Shown piece after piece: positions 20,153 to 27,546 of a stretch of 64,000 nucleotides of DNA. Below the pieces are notes generated by a model. It was not told where the DNA came from. It worked only from the letters and a program-made list of their open reading frames with translations, and ran no database searches. This DNA is from Alienimonas sp043951915 (lineage in GTDB: Bacteria; Planctomycetota; Planctomycetia; Planctomycetales; Planctomycetaceae). A program made the translations under genes and the position numbers. Every line of letters starts with the position of its first letter. Position 1 is the first letter of the stretch. The stretch lies in contig NZ_JBINJD010000004.1 of assembly GCF_043951915.1 (NCBI RefSeq), positions 7,136 to 71,135 of the forward strand, given 5' to 3'.

Positions 20153-21262
20153 ATGACGACCGCACCGATCTCCCGCCGCACCGCCCTGGCCGGGGCCGCG
20201 CTGGCCGGGGCCGCGCTGCTGGCTGCGCGGGCCTCCGCGGGGGGCGCGCGGCCTAACTGCGACAGCGAACCGGGCGACGGCGAACCGGGGCAGCCGAACC
20301 GCGGGCGGCTGGGGCTGACGGTCTGGGCCTGCAAGTGCCTCCGCAAGGTGCGGCGGGCCGCGGGCGGGCCGGACCTGAACGACCCGTTCGTTTTCCTGGA
20401 GCACTGCCGGCAACTCGGCGCCGGGGGGATGCAGATCCCGCTGGGCGTCATGGAGCCCGCGGACGCCGAACGTCTGGGCGCCTGGGCCGCCGAGCACGGG
20501 ATGTACGTCGACGCCGTCGTGCGGCTGCCCGCCGAGCGGGACGCCGAGCAGTTCGCGGCTCAACTGGAGACCGCCGCCCGGGCCGGGGCCGCCGCGGCCC
20601 GCACGCACCTGTTCCCGGGGCGGCGGTACGAGGAATTCGACTCCCGCGCCGGCTTCGAAGACGCCCTCGCCGAGGGGAAGCGCCGGCTGGCCCGGGCCGC
20701 CCCGCTGGCGGAGGCCGCCGGCGTGCCGCTGGCGATCGAGAACCATAAGGACCAGCGGCTCGGCCCGCGGGTGGACCTGCTGGAGGCCTACGACAGCCCG
20801 TTCGTGCGGGCCTGCGTAGACTTCGGCAACAACGTCGCCCTGCTGGACGACCCGTACGAGACCGTCGAGGCGCTGGCCCCCTTCGCCGCCTCGGTGCACG
20901 TCAAGGATCAGTCGCTCACGCCCACGCCGGACGGTTTCCTGCTGGGCGACGTGCCGCTGGGCGCCGGCAGCCTGGACCTGCCGCGGATGGTCCGGGCCGT
21001 CCGGGCGGCGTGGCCGGCGGCGAACTTCTCGTTGGAACTGATCACCCGCGACCCGCTGAACGTGCCCTGCCTGACGGACGGGTTCTACGCGACCTTCCCC
21101 GACCTGCCGGCCCGCGACCTGGCCCGCACGCTGCGGCTGGTCCGCGCGAACCCGACGGCGGGGCAAAAGATTTCCACGCTGTCGCCCGAGGCGGCGGCGG
21201 AGCGGGAATCGCGAAACGTCCGCGAGAGCCTCGCCTACGCCCGCCGGGAGCTAAACCTGTGA
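20153..21262 (+). CDS. Sugar phosphate isomerase/epimerase family (TIM barrel), exported
   Basis: 369 residues. ATG 20153 was chosen because it begins a TAT-like leader (ISRRTALAGAALAGAALLAA). The body is an AP-endonuclease-2/xylose-isomerase-like TIM barrel: GGMQIPLGVM, metal-ligand type segments PLAIENHKD, RACVDFGNN and SVHVKDQS, and SLELITRDPL near the end. These proteins isomerise or epimerise sugars or inositols, or process oxidised sugars. It lies 35 nt after the SDR gene and overlaps the next gene by GTGA. An exported member next to an exported dehydrogenase suggests steps outside the cytoplasm, an inference from the leaders only. Confidence 0.8.
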   Translation: MTTAPISRRTALAGAALAGAALLAARASAGGARPNCDSEPGDGEPGQPNRGRLGLTVWACKCLRKVRRAAGGPDLNDPFVFLEHCRQLGAGGMQIPLGVMEPADAERLGAWAAEHGMYVDAVVRLPAERDAEQFAAQLETAARAGAAAARTHLFPGRRYEEFDSRAGFEDALAEGKRRLARAAPLAEAAGVPLAIENHKDQRLGPRVDLLEAYDSPFVRACVDFGNNVALLDDPYETVEALAPFAASVHVKDQSLTPTPDGFLLGDVPLGAGSLDLPRMVRAVRAAWPAANFSLELITRDPLNVPCLTDGFYATFPDLPARDLARTLRLVRANPTAGQKISTLSPEAAAERESRNVRESLAYARRELNL

Positions 21263-22644
21263 CGCACGCCGTTCCCCGCCCGACCACCCGCCGTCGGTTC
21301 CTCGCCGCCGCCGCCGCCTCGGCCGTGGCCGGGCCGGCGTTCGCCCGGTCGACGGATTCGCGGTTGCGGGTCGGGCTGATCGGCTGCGGGGTGCGGGGGC
21401 GGTATCTGATCGCGAGCCTGCCGCCGACGGCCCGGATCGCGGCGGTCTGCGACTGCGCGACCTCCCGCATGACCGAGACGCTGCGGCCGACCGGCGAGTG
21501 GGCCGACCTGCTGGGCGACTGGGCCGCCGCGGACGGTTCGTCGGTTCACACCTTCCAGGACTACCGCCGCCTGATCGACGCCGGCGGGCTGGACGCCGTG
21601 ATCGTCGCGACGCCGGACCACCACCACGTCCCCGCCGCCACGCACGCGCTGGAGGCCGGGCTGCACGTCTACCTGGAGAAGCCGGTCTCCGTCTGCGTCG
21701 CCGAGGGGCGGGAGTTGGTCGAGGCCGTCCGCCGCAGCGGGCGGGCGTTGCAGGTGGGCAGTCAGCAGCGGTCGATGGCGGTGAACCGCACGGCCTGCGA
21801 ATTCGTCGCCGGCGGCGGGCTGGGGGCGGTCGAGCGGGTCGAGTTGCCGAACTACCCCGGCCCGCTCCGCGACCCGGTCTGGCCGGCCGAGCCGGTCCCG
21901 CCGGGGCTGGACTGGGACCTGTTCCTCGGCGACACCCCCCGCCGGCCGCACAACCGGCATCTGTGGGTGAAGGACCGCTTCGCGGTCGACGGCGTCGCCT
22001 GGCGGGGGTGGGACCTCTATCGGACCTACTCCGGCCACCTGACGACCAACTGGGGCGCCCACAGCGTCGACATGGTGCAATTCGCCTTGGCCGCGGACGG
22101 GACGGGGCCGGTCTCGATCGAACCCCTGCCGCCCGGAACTGGGGCGGACGCGGCGGCGCTGCAACGCGACTTCGATCGGAAGTGGCACAGGAAGACCCCG
22201 CCGCCGGAGGGCGGCTGGGCGGCGGCGAGCCGGTTCCACCCGGTCCGCCTGACCTACGCCGACGGCGTGACGGTCGAGTTCCGGCCGGGCGTGAAGGACG
22301 CCACGGTGCACGGGGCCCGCGGCGCCCTGTCGATCCCCCGCAACAACTACCGGGCGACCCCGCCCACCCTGCTGCCCCGCCCCAGCCAGGCGGACCGGGC
22401 GGTGTGGGAGGGCCGCGGGTTCGTCGCCCGCCCGCACCTGCAAAACTGGCTCGACGCGATCGCCGGGACGGCGGACCTGACCGCCCCGGCGGAGGTCGGC
22501 CACCGGACGGCGACGGTCTGCCACCTCGTCAACCTCGCCCGAGAACTGAGCCGCCCGCTGCGGTGGGACCCGACCGCGGAGCGGTTCAAGAACGACCCCG
22601 CCGCGAACGCCCTGCTGTCCCGCGAGCCCGCGGCCCGTGGATAG
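21259..22644 (+). CDS. Gfo/Idh/MocA family oxidoreductase, TAT-exported
   Basis: 461 residues from GTG 21259 overlapping the previous TGA. The twin-arginine leader is TTRRRFLAAAAASAVAGPAF. The Rossmann site is VGLIGCGVRGRYL, followed by AVIVATPDHHH and the catalytic-lysine motif LEKPVSVC near residue 140. Later WGAHSVDMVQFAL supplies the usual histidine region. Such enzymes oxidise or reduce sugars with a tightly held NAD(P), and exported members are common in planctomycetes. Last gene of the operon that starts with the DUF1592 gene; a large hairpin follows the stop. Confidence 0.88.
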   Translation: MTHAVPRPTTRRRFLAAAAASAVAGPAFARSTDSRLRVGLIGCGVRGRYLIASLPPTARIAAVCDCATSRMTETLRPTGEWADLLGDWAAADGSSVHTFQDYRRLIDAGGLDAVIVATPDHHHVPAATHALEAGLHVYLEKPVSVCVAEGRELVEAVRRSGRALQVGSQQRSMAVNRTACEFVAGGGLGAVERVELPNYPGPLRDPVWPAEPVPPGLDWDLFLGDTPRRPHNRHLWVKDRFAVDGVAWRGWDLYRTYSGHLTTNWGAHSVDMVQFALAADGTGPVSIEPLPPGTGADAAALQRDFDRKWHRKTPPPEGGWAAASRFHPVRLTYADGVTVEFRPGVKDATVHGARGALSIPRNNYRATPPTLLPRPSQADRAVWEGRGFVARPHLQNWLDAIAGTADLTAPAEVGHRTATVCHLVNLARELSRPLRWDPTAERFKNDPAANALLSREPAARG

Positions 22645-22660
22645 GACGTGTTCGTCGGCC

Positions 22661-22691
22661 CCAGCGAGCGGCGGGCTCCGCCGGTCGCTGG
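22661..22691. repeat. Long perfect-arm hairpin after the dehydrogenase gene
   Basis: Arms CCAGCGA/TCGCTGG and CGGCGG/CCGCCG enclose the loop GCT with one G-G mismatch on each side. It begins 17 nt after the stop codon at 22644. There is no T tract, so it is either a factor-assisted terminator or an mRNA-stabilising or REP-like palindrome. Confidence 0.5.
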
Positions 22692-22867
22692 CCTGTGAGG
22701 GGGGCGGCTCGCCCGGATGCCGGCGGCTGTCGAAAGTGGGCGATGACCCGCACCCTCCGCACCGGCGAGACGTTCGACATGGTCTCCCCGCTGCGAAGGA
22801 AGGGCGGCGTCTTCCGGCCGTTCCTCACCCGGATGAACCCGCTGCGGGGCGAGGACGGCGGGGCCGC

Positions 22868-23359
22868 GAATCGGTCTACGCCTGGGGGAACCGCGGCCAC
22901 AACACGCTCTCGATCGGCGACGCCTACCACGACCCGGACGGGGCGGGGCGGCTGGTCGGCGACGCCGAAACCTTCCCCGCCGCCCTCGACCTCACCGCCG
23001 CCCTGGGCGACGCCGTGACGACCGCCGTGCGGACCTACTCGATCCTCGACGGCGACCGCGGCGTCGAGGTCACGGACGAGTGGACCGCCGCCGGCGAGGC
23101 CTTCCCCACGCGGGCCCGCCTGCACACGGAGGCCGCGGTGGAGGTCGACGGCCTCTCCGCCGTGCTGACCCGCGGCGGCCGCCGGCTGCGACTGACGGCC
23201 GACGGCCCGGAGGGGACCCGCCTGGCCGCCGGCCCGATGGCCCGGCTCATCTCCGAACTGGACCGCCCGCAGGAGACGGTCACGGTGATCGACGTGCTGG
23301 TCCCCACGGCGGCGGGGGAGTCGAAGACCCTCGTCACCCGGCTGGAACTGCTGGACTGA
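22868..23359 (+). pseudogene. 3' fragment of a heparinase II/III-like gene
   Basis: The frame ending at 23359 reads SVYAWGNRGHNTLSIGDAYH, LDLTAALGDAVTTAVRTYSI and VEVTDEWTAAG. This matches the C-terminal beta-sandwich of heparinase II/III family polysaccharide lyases (the RxGHNTL block followed by a degraded repeat of strands). No start, signal peptide or toroid N-terminal domain precedes it. Upstream frames up to 22740 hold only scraps (RTLRTGETFDMVSPLRR). About 163 residues remain of a gene normally of 600 or more. It is likely the end of a deletion that joined it to the dehydrogenase operon. Confidence 0.55.
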
Positions 23360-23389
23360 GGCGGGTCTCCGAACCCTCCCGCTTTTCCG

Positions 23390-23417
23390 GGTAACCCGTC
23401 GGAGGCTTCCGCTATCC
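23390..23417 (+). promoter_or_regulatory. ECF-type promoter element, copy 2
   Basis: GGTAAC at 23390-23395, 15 nt, GCTATCC at 23411-23417, 70 nt before the ATG of the second DUF1592 gene. Identical in both blocks and in spacing to the copies at 12527 and 32096. Confidence 0.6.
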
Positions 23418-23486
23418 GTTCTCGGAACGCCGGCGCCGCCCCCCGCCCCGGAGACGTTCCCCCCCGCCCCCGCGATCCGCCCCCCG

Positions 23487-26048
23487 ATGCCGCGACTCCC
23501 CGTCGTCGCCGTCGTTCTGACGGCCCTGTCCGCCGCCGCGCCCGCCGGCCGCCTCAGCGCCGGGGAGGGGGCGCCGAACGAACCCTCCGCGGCGGCGCTG
23601 GCCTTCGTGGAGAGCCACTGCCTGGACTGCCACAGCGGGGAGTACGCCGAGGCGGGGTTCGACCTGGACGGCCTCGCCTGGGAGTTCGACCGGCCCGAGG
23701 ACTTCCGCCGCTGGAGCGGGGCGTTCGAGCGGGTCCGCCGCGGGGAGATGCCGCCGGCGGACGCCCTTCAGCCTGACGCCGCCGAGCGGGCCGCGGTCGT
23801 GGACGCGCTGGGCGGGGCGTTGATCGAGGCCGACCGCGAGCGCCAGCGGACCGTCGGCCGCAGCGAACTGCGGCGGCTCAACCGGGCGGAGTACGCCAAC
23901 GCCCTCAAGGACGTGCTGGCCCTGCCGCACCTAGAGGTGGAGGACATGCTGCCGCCGGACGGGTCGGCCCACGGGTACGCGAAGTCCGCGGCGGCGCTGG
24001 ACGTCTCGCACGTCACTGTCAGCCGCTACCTGGAGGCGGCCGATCACGCCCTGCGGGCCGCGCTGGCCCCGCGGCTGCACCCTGTGCCGCGGAAGGTCGT
24101 CCGGGCCGAACTGAAGAGCGTCGAGGGGGTCGAGGACACGCTCCAGACCCTCAAGGTGCAGCTCAAACAGACCATCGCGATGCCGCTGGTCGGCACGGAA
24201 CTCGACCCGACGCTGGAGGTTCACCGCGGGAACTTCGCCAGGCGGGAGCCCGGGTACGTGAAGGACCCGGAGCCGCACTTCGACGGCGTCGCCACCTTCA
24301 TGAACAGCCGGTCCAACCACAATGTGGTCGTGAAGCCGTTCAAGGTCCGCCAGAGCGGGACCTACAAGATCCGCGTGCGCGGCTGGGGCGTGCTGAACGA
24401 CCACGGCACGCTGGTCCCCAGTGACCGCGGCGAGACCGTTGCGTTCTACTCCCCCAGCGGGCGGCTGCTCGGCCGGTGCGACCTCCCGCCGAACGAGCCG
24501 ACCACCAGCGAAACGACCGTCTGGCTGAACGAGGGCGAGCCGGTTGAGTACCTCGCCGTCTCCACGCCCAACGAGAACGTGCAGCTCCCGGCGAAGCTGG
24601 AGCCGAAGTACGAGACGTTCAAGTCGCACGGCATCGCCCTGCAGTGGTTCGAACTGGAGGGCCCGCTGAGCCCCTGGCCGCCGGAGAGCCACCGCCGGCT
24701 GCTGGGCGACCTGGAGTTGGAGCCGACGGGACCTCAGCCGAACGGCCTGGAGTACCGGGCCGTCACCGACGACCCGGAGGCCGACGCCGAGCGGCTGCTC
24801 CGCCGGTTCGCCGAGCGGGCCTTCCGCCGCCCCGTCGCCGACGACGCCCTGAAGGTCTCGATGGGGCAGGTCCGCGGCCGGCTGGCGAACGGGGACCCGT
24901 TCGTCGACGCCCTGCTGGCCGGCTACCGGGCGGTCCTCGCCTCGCCGGAGTTTCTGCTGCTCCGTGAGGAGCCGGGCGAACTGGACGCCTACGCCCTGGC
25001 CGACCGGCTGGCCTTCTTCCTGACGAACTCCCCGCCGGACGGGGAACTGCGGGCCGCCGCGGCCGACGGTTCGCTGACCGACGACGCCGAACTCCGCCGC
25101 CAAACCGACCGGCTGCTGGACGACCCGCGGGCGGAGCGGTTCGCGGCGCACTTCCTCGACGACTGGCTGGACCTGGGGGCGATCCGCGAGACCCAACCGG
25201 ACGGCAACCTCTACCCGGAGCACGACGCCCTGCTGACCGAGTCGATGCTGGAGGAGACCCGGGCCTTCTTCGCCGCCCTGCTACGGGAGGACCGGGGGGC
25301 GTTCCACGTCGTCGACTCCGACTTCCTGACGATCAACCAGCGGCTGGCCCAGCTGTACAACATCCCCGGCGTGCGGGGGTCGAAGCCGCAGACGGTGCCC
25401 GTTCCTGAAGACGGCGTCCGCGGGGGGCTGCTGACCCAGGCGAGCCTGTTGAAGGTGACGGCGAACGGGACGACGACCAGCCCGGTGGTGCGGGGGACGT
25501 TCGTGATGGACCGCCTGCTGGGCGACCCGCCGCCCCCGCCGCCGCCCTCGGTGCCGGCGATCGAGCCGGACATCAGCGGGGCGACCACGATCCGGGAGCA
25601 GCTCGCGGCCCACCGGGACGTGGAGGGGTGCGCGGTCTGCCACCGGAAGATCGACCCGCCGGGTTTCGCGCTCGAAAGCTTCGACGTAATGGGCGGGTAC
25701 CGCGACCGCTACCGCGTCTCCGCCGACCGGGGGAAGGGCGTGAACCGCAAGTTCAACGGCCGGCCCGCCGAGTACGGGTACGGCCCGGCGGTGGACCCGT
25801 CCGGGGAGCTGTCCGCCGACGAGCCCTTCACGGACGTGAACGGGTTCCGCGAGCGGCTCCGCGGCCGCGAGCGGCAGATCGCCCGCAACCTGCTGGAACA
25901 GCTCCTCGTCTACGCCACCGGCGCCCCGGCGGGGTTCGCCGACGAGGCGGCCGTCGAGGCCATGCTCGACCGGCTGGCGCCCGGCGGGTACGGCGTGCGG
26001 TCGATGGTCCACGAGATCGTTCAGAGCCCGCTGTTCCGCCGCAAATAG
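23487..26048 (+). CDS. DUF1592 family cytochrome-like protein (copy 2)
   Basis: 853 residues with a signal peptide (RLPVVAVVLTALSAAAPAG). It is colinear and closely similar along its whole length to the product at 12629: CLDCHSGEYAEAGFDLDGL near the N-terminus, DUF1587 (LRRLNRAEYANALKDVL), the shared middle part (TFMNSRSNHNVVVKPFKV), DUF1595 (AERAFRRPVADDAL), DUF1592, DUF1588 (NGTTTSPVVRGTFVMDRLLG) with a second heme-like CAVCHRKIDPPGF, and DUF1585. It forms a pair with the DUF1552 gene 49 nt downstream. Function unproven; probably a secreted redox or carbohydrate-processing component. Confidence 0.88.
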   Translation: MPRLPVVAVVLTALSAAAPAGRLSAGEGAPNEPSAAALAFVESHCLDCHSGEYAEAGFDLDGLAWEFDRPEDFRRWSGAFERVRRGEMPPADALQPDAAERAAVVDALGGALIEADRERQRTVGRSELRRLNRAEYANALKDVLALPHLEVEDMLPPDGSAHGYAKSAAALDVSHVTVSRYLEAADHALRAALAPRLHPVPRKVVRAELKSVEGVEDTLQTLKVQLKQTIAMPLVGTELDPTLEVHRGNFARREPGYVKDPEPHFDGVATFMNSRSNHNVVVKPFKVRQSGTYKIRVRGWGVLNDHGTLVPSDRGETVAFYSPSGRLLGRCDLPPNEPTTSETTVWLNEGEPVEYLAVSTPNENVQLPAKLEPKYETFKSHGIALQWFELEGPLSPWPPESHRRLLGDLELEPTGPQPNGLEYRAVTDDPEADAERLLRRFAERAFRRPVADDALKVSMGQVRGRLANGDPFVDALLAGYRAVLASPEFLLLREEPGELDAYALADRLAFFLTNSPPDGELRAAAADGSLTDDAELRRQTDRLLDDPRAERFAAHFLDDWLDLGAIRETQPDGNLYPEHDALLTESMLEETRAFFAALLREDRGAFHVVDSDFLTINQRLAQLYNIPGVRGSKPQTVPVPEDGVRGGLLTQASLLKVTANGTTTSPVVRGTFVMDRLLGDPPPPPPPSVPAIEPDISGATTIREQLAAHRDVEGCAVCHRKIDPPGFALESFDVMGGYRDRYRVSADRGKGVNRKFNGRPAEYGYGPAVDPSGELSADEPFTDVNGFRERLRGRERQIARNLLEQLLVYATGAPAGFADEAAVEAMLDRLAPGGYGVRSMVHEIVQSPLFRRK

Positions 26049-26097
26049 CCGCCCCGCCGCCCCACGCCCCGCCCGCACCCCCCGCCGACCGCTCCCC

Positions 26098-27417
26098 ATG
26101 AAGACGCCCGTCCGCCCCGCCGCCCGCCCGGCCCCGTTCATCTCCGCCAAGCGGCTCTCCCGCCGGACCTTCCTGAAGGCCGGCGGGGCCGTGGCGGCCC
26201 TGCCGCTGCTGGACGCCATGACCCCCGCCCGGGCCGCCGACGCGGGGCCGGACGTGCCGCGGCGGATGGTGGCGATGAACTTCGACCTCGGCTTCATGCC
26301 GGAGGAATTCTTCCCGCAGCAGACCGGCCGCGGCTACGAGCTGTCGCCCTATCTGAAGACGCTGGAGGCGTTCCGCGACGACTTCACCGTCTTCAGCGGG
26401 CTGAGCCACCCGGAGGTCGTCGGCGGGCACCAGACGGACCAGTGCTTTCTCACCGGCGCCCCGCACCCGCGGAGCGCGGGGTTCCGCAACACGATCTCGC
26501 TGGACCAGTACGCCGCCCAGCACGTCGGGCACCTCACGCGGTTCCCCACGCTGAACCTGCGGGTCGGCCCCGGCGGCGGGTCGCTGGCCTACACCGCCGA
26601 CGGCGTGCGGATCCCCTCGGAGATGACGCCCTCCCGCGTCTACCGGCAGCTGTTCGTGCAGGGCTCCCCGCGGGAGACCGCCGAGCAGATCCAGAGGCTC
26701 CGCGAGGGCCGCAGCCTGATGGACGGGTTCGGCGGGCAACTGAAGGCCCTCGGCCGCGGCGTGAACGCGACCGACCGGGCCCGACTGGACCAGTACTTCA
26801 CCGCCGTGCGGGATGTCGAACGCCGCCTCGCCGCCGGCGAGGAGTGGGAGCGGAAGCCCAAGCCGGAGGTGGACGCCCCGGCGCCCAAGGACGTGCTCGA
26901 TCCCGGCGAACTCGTCACCCGCACCCGCACGATGTTCGACCTGACCCGCCTGGCCCTGGAGATGGACTCCACCCGGCTGGTGACGATCTTCATCACCCAG
27001 CAGTTCAACCCGAAGGTGAATCTGCCGGGCGTGGAGCTGCCCCACCACGCCCTCACCCACCAGAGCCAGCGGGAGGACTCGCACCAGCAGTTGATGACGA
27101 TCGAGCAGGCCCAGATGGCCGAACTGGCCCGGCTGCTGGGCGGCCTGCAGGACGTGCGGGAGGGCGGCGAGACGCTGCTGGACCGCACGATGGTGCTCCA
27201 GGGCAGCAACCTCGGTCATGCCGGCCGGCACGACACGACGAACCTCCCCGTTCTGCTGGCCGGCGGCGGGTTCCGGCACGGCGGGCACCTCGCCTTCGAC
27301 CGCGGCCGCAACGCCCCGTTGGCCAAGGTGTTCGTCAGCATGTTGCAGCGGCTGGGCGTGGAGACCGACCGCTTCGCTTCCGGCGAGGGGACCCTCACCG
27401 GTCTGGAGCCGGCCTGA
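26098..27417 (+). CDS. DUF1552 family protein (copy 2, TAT-exported)
   Basis: 439 residues; the twin-arginine leader is LSRRTFLKAGGAVAALPLLD. Strongly similar to the DUF1552 protein at 15359, sharing PRRMVAMNFDLGFMPEEFFP, FTVFSGLSHPEVVGG, GFRNTISLDQYAAQ and LQGSNLGHAGRHDTTNLPVL. Partner of the preceding DUF1592 gene; the pair repeats the order at 12629-16651. Secreted, reaction unknown. Confidence 0.87.
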   Translation: MKTPVRPAARPAPFISAKRLSRRTFLKAGGAVAALPLLDAMTPARAADAGPDVPRRMVAMNFDLGFMPEEFFPQQTGRGYELSPYLKTLEAFRDDFTVFSGLSHPEVVGGHQTDQCFLTGAPHPRSAGFRNTISLDQYAAQHVGHLTRFPTLNLRVGPGGGSLAYTADGVRIPSEMTPSRVYRQLFVQGSPRETAEQIQRLREGRSLMDGFGGQLKALGRGVNATDRARLDQYFTAVRDVERRLAAGEEWERKPKPEVDAPAPKDVLDPGELVTRTRTMFDLTRLALEMDSTRLVTIFITQQFNPKVNLPGVELPHHALTHQSQREDSHQQLMTIEQAQMAELARLLGGLQDVREGGETLLDRTMVLQGSNLGHAGRHDTTNLPVLLAGGGFRHGGHLAFDRGRNAPLAKVFVSMLQRLGVETDRFASGEGTLTGLEPA

Positions 27418-27546
27418 CGCCCCCGGTTCCCGTCGGCCCGGCGCCGCGCCCGGGGGATCTCCCGCATGAGGACGCATCAGTCCGGTAGAATATGGGCGGC
27501 CCGTCGAGCCCGCCGTCCGGTCCGTTTCCCCCGTTACGCCCCCGCG

